This document shows, one piece after another, positions 24,812-33,571 of a DNA stretch of 64,000 nt (its first letter is position 1; each line of letters opens with the position of its first letter). Made by a program: the position numbers and the translations under genes. The notes under the pieces were generated by a model that did no database searches, had not been told where the DNA came from, and worked only from the letters and a program-made list of their open reading frames with translations. This DNA comes from Aquamicrobium sp. LC103 (GTDB lineage: Bacteria; Pseudomonadota; Alphaproteobacteria; Rhizobiales; Rhizobiaceae): positions 124,001 to 188,000 of the forward strand of contig NZ_LBCQ02000004.1 in assembly GCF_001014615.2 (NCBI RefSeq), given 5' to 3'.

Positions 24812-26083
24812 ATGAAGATGTCCGTAAGGAAGCATTTGGGAGCGGCGATGCTGGCCGCGCTCTGCACGACGAGCTTCATCGCCCCGTCATTCGCGGAAAC
24901 CCTCAAATTCGTCTCGTGGCAAAAGGACGAAAAGGGCTATGGCGACTGGTGGGGCGAGGTAATCAAGGCGTTCGAAGCCAAACATCCCGGCGTCACCGTG
25001 GAATGGACGAAGGTCGAGCGCAACGCCTATGCCGACACGATGACAACGCTCTTCGCGGGAGGCCAGCCGCCGCAGATCGTGCATCTTGCCTCGTTCGAGT
25101 TCCAGGCCTTCGCCGAAAACGGCTGGCTCGAGAACCTCGACCCCTGGATCGAGAAATCCGGCATCGACATGACCGGATGGGCCGGACAGGAGACGTGCAG
25201 GTGGAACGACGAGACCGCCTGCATCATGATGCTCTATTTCGGCTTCGTGATGGGCTACAACCAGGAAATCCTGGATGCCGAGGGGCTCACCGTGCCCACG
25301 AACTGGGAAGAATTCCTCGACGTGGCGCGCAAGACCACCAAGGACCTGAACGGCGACGGCATCATCGACCAGTTCGGCACCGGCCACGAGACACGAGGCG
25401 GCGGCGGCCAGTATCTCACGGAGATGCTGAACTACATTCTCGACGCCGGCGGAAGCTGGACCGACGCGGAAGGCAACGTGACCATCGATACGCCGGAAAT
25501 GGTCGAGGGCCTGACGCGCTGGAAGACGGTCATTTCCGAAAACCTGTCGCCGCGCGACATGACCGCCGGCGACGTCCGCAAGCTGTTCGCCGACGGCAAG
25601 ATCGCCCTCAAGCTGGAAGGGCCCTGGCTTTATCCGATCATGGAGCAGGGGGCGGCTTTCGAAAAGCTGAAACTGACCAAGCCGCCGTTTACCCCGCCGA
25701 ACGGCGGTTCCTCGAACGTGCTCGCGATGGCCAGCGAGATTCCCGACGAGCAGAAGGAGCTCGTCTGGGATTTCATCGCCACCGCGATGTCGCCGGAGTT
25801 CCAGTCGAGATACGCCACGGTCGCCAATTCGACGCCGCCGAGCGCGACCGCGGACATCAGCGGCGCGGAAGAGGCGGTGCCGCATTTCGATCTGCTGGTC
25901 GAGACGCAGAAGGCGGCGGCCGCGGCCAAGGTCGACCGCATCCCGGCGGGGCTGGAAATCAACTTCAACGAGTTCGCCAAGATGGTCATGGAGGAAGCGC
26001 AGCGCATGATCATCGAGGATCTCGATCCGGCAGCCGTCGCCGCGACGATGCAGGAAAAGGCGGAAGCCATCCAGTCCTACTAA
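24812..26083 (+). CDS. Sugar ABC transporter substrate-binding protein
   Basis: A 423-residue periplasmic solute-binding protein of the family 1 (MalE/UgpB-like) group. The signal peptide is MKMSVRKHLGAAMLAALCTT... with cleavage near PSFA-ET. The mature protein has TLKFVSWQKDEKGYGDWWGEVIKAFEAKHPGVTVE, and a calcium-loop-like DLNGDGIIDQFG motif. ATG at 24812 follows GTGGAGGAGAAC. It is followed by a strong hairpin before the permease genes, so it is probably expressed above them. Cargo is likely the sugar or sugar acid metabolised by the surrounding enzymes. Confidence 0.92.
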   Translation: MKMSVRKHLGAAMLAALCTTSFIAPSFAETLKFVSWQKDEKGYGDWWGEVIKAFEAKHPGVTVEWTKVERNAYADTMTTLFAGGQPPQIVHLASFEFQAFAENGWLENLDPWIEKSGIDMTGWAGQETCRWNDETACIMMLYFGFVMGYNQEILDAEGLTVPTNWEEFLDVARKTTKDLNGDGIIDQFGTGHETRGGGGQYLTEMLNYILDAGGSWTDAEGNVTIDTPEMVEGLTRWKTVISENLSPRDMTAGDVRKLFADGKIALKLEGPWLYPIMEQGAAFEKLKLTKPPFTPPNGGSSNVLAMASEIPDEQKELVWDFIATAMSPEFQSRYATVANSTPPSATADISGAEEAVPHFDLLVETQKAAAAAKVDRIPAGLEINFNEFAKMVMEEAQRMIIEDLDPAAVAATMQEKAEAIQSY

Positions 26084-26088
26084 GCCGG

Positions 26089-26120
26089 CGGGCCCGGCGC
26101 GGCCGGGCCCGGCCTCTTTT
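26089..26120 (+). terminator. Intra-operon hairpin with T-tract after binding-protein gene
   Basis: CGGGCCCGGC-GCG-GCCGGGCCCG, a perfect 10-bp stem with a 3-nt loop beginning six bases after the stop, followed by GCCTCTTTT. It has the form of an intrinsic terminator. Because the permease genes follow 67 nt later on the same strand, partial termination or 3'-end protection of the binding-protein mRNA is likely. Confidence 0.75.
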
Positions 26121-26186
26121 CAATCGCGGGAGCGCACGTCGAGCGACGGGCGCTCCCGTCACACCCCATGAGCCGGAGGTTGATCC

Positions 26187-27095
26187 GTGCCGAGAATTCC
26201 GTCACTCGATCTGGCGCGCCCGAGCAGGCAGCACTGGCTGGGTTACATCCTGCTCGTGCCGGCGGTGCTGCTGGTCGCGCTGATCATCGTCTACCCGTTG
26301 ATCGTGTCGCTCGACCTGTCGTTCCAGCAGGTCAAGCTGGCGCGGCTCGATGCGCCCCGAAAAGCCTTTACCCTCGCCAATTACGAGCGCCTGTTCTCGT
26401 CGCGCGATTTCTGGATGGCATGCTGGGTCACGCTGAAGCTGACGGTGATCGTGACATCCGCCTGCCTCGTCATGGGGCTCGGGACCGCGCTGCTCGTCAA
26501 CAACCGGTTCAAGGGGCGCAATCTCGCCCGTCTGGCAGTGGCGCTGCCCTGGGCTGTACCGGAGGTGATCGCGACCGTCATTTTCGCATGGATCTTCGAC
26601 AGTTCCTTCGGCCTCATGAACTGGCTTTTCATCAGGCTCGGCCTGGCGAACGGCATGATCAATTGGTTCTCCGATCCGACCGCGGCGTTCTGGGTCGTCG
26701 CGATCACGATGATCTGGAAGGGCTATCCCTTCGTCTCGATCATGGCGCTCGCCGGGCTGCAGTCGATACCGAGCGATTTCTACAGCGCCGCCAAGGTCGA
26801 CGGGGCGAACGCATTCCAGCGGTTCCGCTACATCACCCTTCCATCCCTGATGCCGGTGCTCGGCGTGACGCTGGTCCTGGTGGTGCTGTGGGTCTTCCGC
26901 GATTTCTCGATCGTCAAGGTGCTGACCGACGGCGGGCCGCTGAAGGCGACGCAGACGCTGTCCATCATGACCTACAACGAAGCGTTCGGCTTCTTCAATT
27001 TCGGCTACGCATCGGCGATCGGCATCGTGACGCTCATCATCTGCGTCGCCACCAGCCTGCTCATGCTGGGTCGTGAAACCAAGTCGATGTACTAG
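26187..27095 (+). CDS. Sugar ABC transporter permease (MalF type)
   Basis: A 302-residue inner-membrane permease with about six helices, starting with a long first helix (LGYILLVPAVLLVALIIVYPLIVSLDLSF). The cytoplasmic EAA loop is seen in YSAAKVDGANAFQRFRYITLPSLMPVL. GTG start at 26187 follows GCCGGAGGTTGATCC. It is followed 11 nt later by the second permease, and forms the heterodimeric channel with it. Confidence 0.92.
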   Translation: MPRIPSLDLARPSRQHWLGYILLVPAVLLVALIIVYPLIVSLDLSFQQVKLARLDAPRKAFTLANYERLFSSRDFWMACWVTLKLTVIVTSACLVMGLGTALLVNNRFKGRNLARLAVALPWAVPEVIATVIFAWIFDSSFGLMNWLFIRLGLANGMINWFSDPTAAFWVVAITMIWKGYPFVSIMALAGLQSIPSDFYSAAKVDGANAFQRFRYITLPSLMPVLGVTLVLVVLWVFRDFSIVKVLTDGGPLKATQTLSIMTYNEAFGFFNFGYASAIGIVTLIICVATSLLMLGRETKSMY

Positions 27096-27106
27096 GGAGG
27101 CGGCTA

Positions 27107-27937
27107 ATGAAACGAACCCGGCTGCAGAGCCTCATTCTTTACGGCGTCGTCGTCCTGACCTGCGCATTCCTGCTTTTTCCGGTCTACTGGTTGATCGTCA
27201 CCGCGCTTTCGACGAGCGCGGAGCTGAGCCGGCTTCCGCCGAGCTTTTGGCCGGAAGCGCCGCAGTGGGGTACCTTCGCCAAGGTCTTCGCCGAGCGCCC
27301 GATCCCGCTCTGGCTGCTCAATTCGACCCTGGCCGCGCTGGGATCGGTGTCGCTGTCCATGGTGGTCTCGGTGCTGGCGGGCTACAGCCTGTCGCGCTTC
27401 TCGGTGCGCGGCGGCCATTCGCTCGGCCTGTTCATCCTCACGGCGAAGATGCTGCCGGCGACACTGCTGGTCATTCCGCTTTTCGGGATATTCCGGCAGG
27501 TCGGCCTCATCGGCAGCCTCTGGTCGCTGGTGATCGCCCATGCGACCTTGATCATCCCGTTCACCACCTGGATGCTGAAAGGCTATTTCGACACCATTCC
27601 GCGCGAGCTCGAACAGTCCGCCATGGTGGACGGCTGCTCGCCGCTTTCCGCGATGGTCCGGGTGATCCTGCCGATCTCCACTCCCGGGCTCGCGGCGACG
27701 GCGCTCTACGCCTTCGTCCTTTCTTGGTCGGACTACGCCTATGCGCGAACCTTCCTCACCAACCAGCAGGGAAGCTGGACGGCGAATCTCGGAATAACCA
27801 CCATGAAGGGCGAATACGTCACCGATTGGAACGAGGTTTCCGCCGCGGCGATCTTCATCGCCGTGCCGATCATCGTGATCTACCTTTTCCTGGAACGCTA
27901 CCTCGTCGGCGGTCTCACCGCAGGGGCGGAGAAATAA
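27107..27937 (+). CDS. Sugar ABC transporter permease (MalG type)
   Basis: A 276-residue inner-membrane permease with the characteristic first helix (LILYGVVVLTCAFLLFPVYWLIVTALS) and the EAA loop ELEQSAMVDGCSPLSAMVRVILPISTPGLA. ATG at 27107 follows AGGGAGGCGGCTA. It is the partner of the preceding MalF-type permease and is three bases from the ATPase gene. Confidence 0.92.
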   Translation: MKRTRLQSLILYGVVVLTCAFLLFPVYWLIVTALSTSAELSRLPPSFWPEAPQWGTFAKVFAERPIPLWLLNSTLAALGSVSLSMVVSVLAGYSLSRFSVRGGHSLGLFILTAKMLPATLLVIPLFGIFRQVGLIGSLWSLVIAHATLIIPFTTWMLKGYFDTIPRELEQSAMVDGCSPLSAMVRVILPISTPGLAATALYAFVLSWSDYAYARTFLTNQQGSWTANLGITTMKGEYVTDWNEVSAAAIFIAVPIIVIYLFLERYLVGGLTAGAEK

Positions 27938-27940
27938 GCC

Positions 27941-29059
27941 ATGGCCAACATCAGCATTCAGAACGTCTACAAGAACTACGGCAGCTTGAACGTACTCAAG
28001 GAGTTCTCGCTCGAGATCGAGGACGGGGAGTTCGTGGTGCTCGTCGGCCCCTCCGGCTGCGGGAAGTCGACGATGCTCAAGATCCTCGCCGGCCTCGAGC
28101 CCGCCTCGGGCGGCAGGATCTTCATCGGCGGCCGCGAGATGACCGATCTCGCGCCGGGCGACCGCGACATCGCGATGGTCTTTCAGAACTACGCGCTCTA
28201 TCCGCATCTGACGGTGGCCGAAAACATCGGCTTCGGGCTGAAGATGCGCAAGGTGGCGAAGAAGGAGATCGCCACGCGGATCAAGGATGCCGCCAAGATA
28301 CTGGCGATCGAGAACCTGCTGCAGCGGCGCCCCAAGGAGCTGTCGGGCGGGCAGCGACAACGCGTGGCCCTCGGCCGCGCGATCGTTCGCGAGCCGCAGG
28401 CCTTCCTGATGGACGAGCCGCTGTCGAACCTCGACGCCAAGCTGCGGGTGCACATGCGCGCCGAAATCAGCGCGCTGCACCAGCGGCTCGGCGTGACGAC
28501 GATCTATGTCACGCACGACCAGATCGAGGCGATGACCATGGCCGATCGCGTGGTGATCATGAAGGACGGCGTCATCCAGCAGATCGCCGATCCCGACACC
28601 CTGTTCCGCAAGCCGGCGAACCTGTTCGTCGCCGGCTTCATGGGATCGCCGGGGATGAATTTCGTTTCCGCCCGGCAAGTCGACGGCAAGGCGGAGGTGG
28701 AGCTACTCGGCCAGGCGGTGCCGGTCGATGCCGATCCGGGCAAGCTCTCCGGCGCGGCGAGTTCGAAAGGTCTGATCGCCGGCATCAGGCCCGAATACAT
28801 CAAGCTCGGCGACGGCCCGTTGCGGTTCGAGGTGAAGCCGACGCTGGTCGAAAGCCTGGGCTCCGAACAATATGTCTATTTCAGCGCCGACGAGCATGCG
28901 GTTCCGGCGGAGTTTCGAGCCGACGACGAAAACAGGAAGGGCCTCATCGCGCGGGTCCAGAACGCCGCGCATCTCGGCGTCGGCGAAGCGGTGACGCTCT
29001 CCCTCGATCCCGCCCGAATCCATCTCTTCGACGCGGCAAGCGGAAAGGCGCTGAACTGA
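27941..29059 (+). CDS. Sugar ABC transporter ATP-binding protein (UgpC/MalK type)
   Basis: A 372-residue ATPase. Walker A is GPSGCGKST, the Q loop is VFQNYALYPHLTV, the signature is LSGGQRQRVALGRAI, Walker B is AFLMDEPLSNLD, and the switch His is in VTHDQIEAM. The region after residue 240 is the TOBE/regulatory domain of the MalK group (MNFVSARQ, IRPEYIKLG). ATG at 27941 follows GGAGAAATAAGCC. Energises the MalF/MalG-type permeases upstream. Confidence 0.94.
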   Translation: MANISIQNVYKNYGSLNVLKEFSLEIEDGEFVVLVGPSGCGKSTMLKILAGLEPASGGRIFIGGREMTDLAPGDRDIAMVFQNYALYPHLTVAENIGFGLKMRKVAKKEIATRIKDAAKILAIENLLQRRPKELSGGQRQRVALGRAIVREPQAFLMDEPLSNLDAKLRVHMRAEISALHQRLGVTTIYVTHDQIEAMTMADRVVIMKDGVIQQIADPDTLFRKPANLFVAGFMGSPGMNFVSARQVDGKAEVELLGQAVPVDADPGKLSGAASSKGLIAGIRPEYIKLGDGPLRFEVKPTLVESLGSEQYVYFSADEHAVPAEFRADDENRKGLIARVQNAAHLGVGEAVTLSLDPARIHLFDAASGKALN

Positions 29060-29060
29060 C

Positions 29061-30041
29061 ATGACGATTCTGGTTACGGGTTCGGCGGGCCGCATCGGTT
29101 CGGCCGTCGTCAAGGCGCTTCTGGCTCGGGGAGAGACGGTTCGAGGGTTCGACCTACGCGAAAGCGGCCTGGCGCATCCCTCCTATTCCGAGGTCGTCGG
29201 CGCGTTCGACGACCGCGCGAAATGCGAGATCGCCACGGCGGGCGCAGGCGCGGTTCTTCACCTCGGCGCGTTCATGTCCTGGCGGGCGGAGGATCGCGAC
29301 CGGCTTTTCGCGGCCAATGTCGAGGGAACCAGACGCATCCTCGAGGCGGCTGCGTCGGCTGGAACGAGGCGATTGGTTTTCGCTTCGTCGGGGGAGGTCT
29401 ATCCGGAGAACGTTCCCGACTATCTTCCGGTCGACGAGGAACACCCTTTCCGGCCCAACTCCGCCTATGGCCTCACCAAGCTGCTCGGCGAGGAACTCGT
29501 TCGCTTCCACGAAAGGACGGGAAGCATGGAGACCGTCATCCTCCGCTTCTCGCATACGCAGGATGCCGAGGAGCTGCTCGATCCGGACAGTTTCTTTTCA
29601 GGCCCGCGCTTCTTCCTTCGTCCGCGCATCCGCCAGCAGGAGGCCTTCGGCAATCGAGCGGTCGCGGACGTGCTGCGCGCGGCCGATCCCGGTCGCGAGG
29701 CCCACATCCTCGCCCGCAACGAGAACGGCCGCCCGTTCAAGATGCATGTCACCGACACGCGCGACATGGTTCAGGGCATATTGCTGGCCCTCGACCATCC
29801 CGATGCCGCCGGCCAGGCCTTCAATCTCGGCGCGACCGAACCGGTTGATTTCGAAGCGCTTCTGCGTGACATGGGAGAAATCACCGGATTGCCCGTGGTG
29901 ACGGTCGATCTGCCGGGTGCGGGCGTATGGTACCATACGTCGAACCAAAAAATACGGGCTGCGCTGGGGTTCAATCCAGAATGGACGATAGACCGGATGC
30001 TGAAGGACGCCGCGGCGGCATGGCGCAGACGGACGGCATGA
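29061..30041 (+). CDS. NAD-dependent epimerase/dehydratase family protein
   Basis: A 326-residue extended short-chain dehydrogenase. It has the NAD-binding glycine motif TGSAGRIGSAV near the N terminus and the catalytic YxxxK in SAYGLTKLLGEE, with the Ser in FASSGEVYPEN. It starts one base after the ATPase stop. In sugar-acid clusters such enzymes can be sugar or uronate dehydrogenases that make the lactone acted on by the adjacent SMP-30 lactonase; sugar nucleotide epimerisation is a less likely alternative here. Its stop overlaps the next start (ATGA). Confidence 0.85.
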   Translation: MTILVTGSAGRIGSAVVKALLARGETVRGFDLRESGLAHPSYSEVVGAFDDRAKCEIATAGAGAVLHLGAFMSWRAEDRDRLFAANVEGTRRILEAAASAGTRRLVFASSGEVYPENVPDYLPVDEEHPFRPNSAYGLTKLLGEELVRFHERTGSMETVILRFSHTQDAEELLDPDSFFSGPRFFLRPRIRQQEAFGNRAVADVLRAADPGREAHILARNENGRPFKMHVTDTRDMVQGILLALDHPDAAGQAFNLGATEPVDFEALLRDMGEITGLPVVTVDLPGAGVWYHTSNQKIRAALGFNPEWTIDRMLKDAAAAWRRRTA

Positions 30042-31747
30042 ACGAGCGCGAGGAACCCGGCGTCCCCGCCGGAACCGCGGCGCTCACCAAGGGCCTCAAC
30101 CTGCTGGACCTCATCGCCGACGCGGAAAAGCCCCTGCGCTTCGCCGACCTGATGCGCGCCTCGGGCATGCCCAAGCCGACTTTCTCGCGAATCCTGCGCA
30201 CGCTCATCGCGTTTCGCCTGGTCCGGCATGACCAGAAGAACGGTACCTACATGCTGGGCCACCGGTTCATCGAGCTGTCGCACCGCGTCTGGGACACGTT
30301 CGATCTTTCGTCCGCGGCGCTTCCGGAACTCGAACGCCTTTCCGCGGAGCTCGGCGAAACCGTCGCGCTCTGCAGGCTGGATGGCGAGCAGGCGCTCTAC
30401 ATGGAAGAAAGATCCGGCGACGGGTTGGGCGTGCGCGTCGACCAGGGCAGGCGGGTTCCGCTTCACTGCACAGCCGCCGGCAAGGCGTTGCTTGCCGCCA
30501 TGGAACCGTCGGCCCTGCGCGCGCTGACCGGCAAGCTGGTTCTCGACAGGCATACGCCCAGCAGCATCACCGATCTCCCGCAACTCATGGCGGAGGTGAC
30601 CCTGACCCGCGCGCGAGGCTATGCCGTGTCCTATGAAGAGCACCTCAAAGGCGTCAATTCCGTCGCGGCGGCGCTTCCGGGCCGTGACGGCGGACCGATG
30701 GGCGCGATCGTGGCGCTCGCCCCATCGTCGCGCCTGGACAAGGAACGCATTCACCCGGTCGGACGCGAACTGATGGCGGCCGCCCGCCGGATCACGGGAT
30801 CGGCGGGCACCGTCGCGATCAGTTCCGGTCCCCGACCGCGCTCGCAACTGAGGACGACCCGGCGGGTGGATGTCGATTGCGTGCTTCCCTGGGGCGCGCA
30901 GCTCGGTGAATCTCCCGTATGGGTCGCGGAAGAGAAGCGGCTCTACTGGGTCGATATTCTCGAGCCGGCCGTGCATCGGTTCGATCCCGCGAGCGGCCGC
31001 AACGAGACGCGCAGCACGAACAAGCTGGTCAGCGCCATCCTGCCCGCCGAGGGCGGCCGGATGTTCGTGGCGTCGCAGGACGGAATCGAGAAGTTCGATT
31101 TCGCTCTCGGGACATTCGACCCTTACGTCAATCCCGAAGCGGAACTGTCGGAGAACAGGCTGAACGATGCCAAGGTCGACCGTCACGGCGCCATCTGGGT
31201 CGGCTCGATGCGCCTCGATGCGAGCCGTCCCGGCGGCAGCCTCTACCGCATCGCCGGCGAGACCTCGGTGCGGCAGATGGAAAGCGGAATAACCGTCTCC
31301 AACGGGATGGGATGGAGCCCCGACGGCTCGACCTTCTATTTCGTCGATACGGTGCCGGGAACCATCCTGGCCTATGCGGTCGACGGGCATGGCGGCATAT
31401 CGGATCGCCGGGTGTTCGCCCAGATACCGGAAGCGAGCGGCCGCCCGGACGGCCTGGCGGTCGATGCGGACGGAGGCGTCTGGTGCGCCATATGGGATGG
31501 CTGGCGCGTGGATCGCTATACGCCGGACGGCAAACTCGACTTCTCGATCGAGATGCCGGTGCCGCGGCCGACGAGCGTCGCATTCGGCGGCGACGATCTC
31601 GCGACGCTCTACGTCACGAGCGCCAGGACGCGGTTGCCGGCCTCGGCGCTGGCGGAGGCTCCGCTGTCGGGCGGCCTTTTCGCCTGTCTCACCGGGCACA
31701 AGGGCATCGCCGACAATCTGTTCAAGGCCGCGGGCAAGTCGTCATGA
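30038..31747 (+). CDS. IclR-family regulator fused to SMP-30/gluconolactonase domain
   Basis: A 569-residue fusion. Residues about 10-75 are an IclR winged helix (ALTKGLNLLDLIADAEKPLR, MPKPTFSRILRTLIAFRLV), and about 80-245 the IclR effector domain (RVPLHCTAAGKALLAAM, GYAVSYEEHLKGVNSVAAAL). After a basic linker the SMP-30 beta-propeller begins with LGESPVW. Its metal-site residues are kept: Glu291, Asn376 (RLNDAK), Asn422 (SNGMGWS) and Asp471 (GRPDGLAVD), so lactonase activity is plausible. The ATG at 30038 overlaps the previous stop (ATGA) and is preferred; in-frame ATGs at 30020 and 29981 are alternatives. A regulator that can hydrolyse a pathway lactone is inference. Confidence 0.88.
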   Translation: MNEREEPGVPAGTAALTKGLNLLDLIADAEKPLRFADLMRASGMPKPTFSRILRTLIAFRLVRHDQKNGTYMLGHRFIELSHRVWDTFDLSSAALPELERLSAELGETVALCRLDGEQALYMEERSGDGLGVRVDQGRRVPLHCTAAGKALLAAMEPSALRALTGKLVLDRHTPSSITDLPQLMAEVTLTRARGYAVSYEEHLKGVNSVAAALPGRDGGPMGAIVALAPSSRLDKERIHPVGRELMAAARRITGSAGTVAISSGPRPRSQLRTTRRVDVDCVLPWGAQLGESPVWVAEEKRLYWVDILEPAVHRFDPASGRNETRSTNKLVSAILPAEGGRMFVASQDGIEKFDFALGTFDPYVNPEAELSENRLNDAKVDRHGAIWVGSMRLDASRPGGSLYRIAGETSVRQMESGITVSNGMGWSPDGSTFYFVDTVPGTILAYAVDGHGGISDRRVFAQIPEASGRPDGLAVDADGGVWCAIWDGWRVDRYTPDGKLDFSIEMPVPRPTSVAFGGDDLATLYVTSARTRLPASALAEAPLSGGLFACLTGHKGIADNLFKAAGKSS

Positions 31748-32520
31748 GCGTGCGGCCCTTCGCCGACAAGCTCTTTTCGCTCGCGGGAAAGCGCGCGCTC
31801 GTCACCGGGTCGTCGCGCGGCATAGGTGCCGCGCTGGCCGAAGGTCTTTCGGCCTTCGGCGCGCAGGTCGTCGTCCACGGCGCGAAGGAAAACTCCACTC
31901 GGGCAACCCGCGAGGCGATCGAGAAGGCCGGCGGCACCTGCTTTTCCGTTTCCGGCGACCTTTCGCTGGCCCATGCCGGCGAAAAGCTGATCGAGGAGGC
32001 AGAAAGGCTCGCCGGCGGCATCGACATTCTCGTCATCAACGCTTCCATGCAGATCAACGGCGAGATCGGGGACATCGACGACGAGAGCTTCGACGGGCAT
32101 GTCGCGGTCAATCTGCGTTCGACGCTCGACATGCTCCAGGCCTGTCTTCCGGGCATGGCCGAGCGCGGCTGGGGGCGTGTCGTCAATGTCGGCTCGATCA
32201 ACCAGATCCGTCCCAAGCCGGTGGTGACGATGTATGCCGCGACGAAGGCCGCGCAACACAATCTGATCCAGAGCCTCGCCCGCCAATACGCACCGCGCGG
32301 CGTGCTTCTCAACACGCTCGCGCCGGGGCTGGTCGACACCGACCGCAATGCCGATCGGCGCGACGGCGATCCGGAGGCCTGGGCGGCCTATGTTCGCGGG
32401 TTGAACTGGATGGGCCGCGCAGGGACCGTGGACGAGATGGTCGGGGCGGCGGTTTTCCTCTCGTCGAACGCCTGCAGCTTCATGACCGGCGAAACGATCG
32501 TCATGACCGGCGGATATTGA
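31744..32520 (+). CDS. SDR-family oxidoreductase
   Basis: A 258-residue classical short-chain dehydrogenase. Cofactor motif TGSSRGIGAAL, the catalytic Ser in VNVGSINQI and the YxxxK in MYAATKAAQH are present, with the C-terminal SSNACSFMTGETIVMTGGY typical of the family. The ATG overlaps the IclR-lactonase stop (ATGA). It is the last gene of the sugar operon. It is likely a polyol, sugar or sugar-acid dehydrogenase; the substrate is not known. Confidence 0.9.
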   Translation: MSVRPFADKLFSLAGKRALVTGSSRGIGAALAEGLSAFGAQVVVHGAKENSTRATREAIEKAGGTCFSVSGDLSLAHAGEKLIEEAERLAGGIDILVINASMQINGEIGDIDDESFDGHVAVNLRSTLDMLQACLPGMAERGWGRVVNVGSINQIRPKPVVTMYAATKAAQHNLIQSLARQYAPRGVLLNTLAPGLVDTDRNADRRDGDPEAWAAYVRGLNWMGRAGTVDEMVGAAVFLSSNACSFMTGETIVMTGGY

Positions 32521-32592
32521 CCGCCGACGACCGGCCGATGGAACAACCGGGGCATAAATCGCTTCTGTCATCCCATGCGGGAGAAACAGAAA

Positions 32593-32907
32593 ATGGCCGA
32601 TGACAGCGTAAAGACGATTTATGGAACCTTCGCGACCCGGGCGGCGGCCGATCGCGCGGTCGAGCACCTTGTTCAGGAACACAAGATCAACCGGGCCGAC
32701 ATCTTCGTGCAGGCGGAAGACGCCATGAACACCGCCGGCACGGCACCGTCCGGCGGAGATGCTTCCCGCGAAGGGGCCGGAGGCTCCGAACTCGGCGCGG
32801 CTCTTCGCGGGAAGATTCAGGTGTCGGCGGACGTCGGCCGCGATGAAATCGCGGTTGCCAAGCAAGCGTTCCGCGACGCCGGCGCGTCGGACGTACGGGC
32901 ACGTTGA
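32593..32907 (+). CDS. Small hypothetical protein (stress-protein-like)
   Basis: A 104-residue soluble protein. It begins MADDSVKTIYGTFATRAAADRAVEHLVQEH, a beta-alpha arrangement in which the residues after FATRAAADRAVEHL resemble the start of general-stress-protein-17M-type domains, followed by a Gly/Ser/Ala-rich loop and a second beta-alpha unit ending DVRAR. ATG at 32593 follows GGGAGAAACAGAAA; an in-frame ATG six codons upstream is less likely. I cannot assign a function. Confidence 0.6.
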   Translation: MADDSVKTIYGTFATRAAADRAVEHLVQEHKINRADIFVQAEDAMNTAGTAPSGGDASREGAGGSELGAALRGKIQVSADVGRDEIAVAKQAFRDAGASDVRAR

Positions 32908-33068
32908 TCTGAACGACGCCCGAGGTCGCCGCATTCCAACCACCCGCATCTCCCGGTCGCGCGCCGACCCGGATGGCGGCGGTTTTTGGGGCAGCCGCCG
33001 GAACATCTGCATCAGGTCAATGTTCTGCGGGGCAGGGGAGAAGCGGGGAATGCCGGCACGAGTCGTCA

Positions 33069-33476
33069 ATGAAACAGAACCAGCGAACGTTCCAGAGGCT
33101 GGCCGGAAAGCTCGACGGGCGACGGATTCTGCTCGTCGAGGACGACCATCTGCTCACGAACGAAACCGAGAAGGAGCTTGCCCGGCTGGGAACCATCATC
33201 ATCGGCCCGTTTTCCGACGTCGACCTGGCACTCGACCGCATCTCGGAAATTCCCGCGCCGGACGCCGCGATACTCGACCTTTCCCTCTCCGCGGCGCGCG
33301 CATTTCCCCTCGCCGACGAATTGATGAAACGGCGAATACCCTTCGTGTTCGCAACAAAACAGAATCTCGGACGCTTCCCGGATCGCTATCCCGGCTTCAT
33401 TCTCTGCCGCCGTCCGCCGCTGATGGAGGAGATCGTGAACGCGCTCTTCGGCGGAGGAAGCACGGCGTGGCACTGA
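33069..33476 (+). CDS. Single-domain response regulator receiver
   Basis: A 135-residue stand-alone receiver domain. It has the acidic pair in LLVEDDHLL, the phospho-acceptor Asp in AILDLSLS, and the Thr in FVFATK. The usual lysine of the KP motif is Arg in CRRPP. An N-terminal basic extension (MKQNQRTFQRLAGKLDGRR) precedes the domain. No kinase is adjacent; the histidine kinase at 39-40.6 kb is too far away to link. The start at 33069 is chosen by domain fit; a longer frame reaches 32973. Likely a signalling adaptor. Confidence 0.75.
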   Translation: MKQNQRTFQRLAGKLDGRRILLVEDDHLLTNETEKELARLGTIIIGPFSDVDLALDRISEIPAPDAAILDLSLSAARAFPLADELMKRRIPFVFATKQNLGRFPDRYPGFILCRRPPLMEEIVNALFGGGSTAWH

Positions 33477-33571
33477 AACGAGCAGGCGTGGCCGCTCGCG
33501 CGCCGAGCTTGGAGGAAAATACCTTTGCCCAGCCCTAACGCTTCACGCGCATCGTCAATTCCGACGAGGCG

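Noticed and set aside
28703-31699. Long minus-strand frames opposite the epimerase and IclR-lactonase genes
   Set aside because: Antisense shadows in high-GC coding sequence, with no domains recognised.
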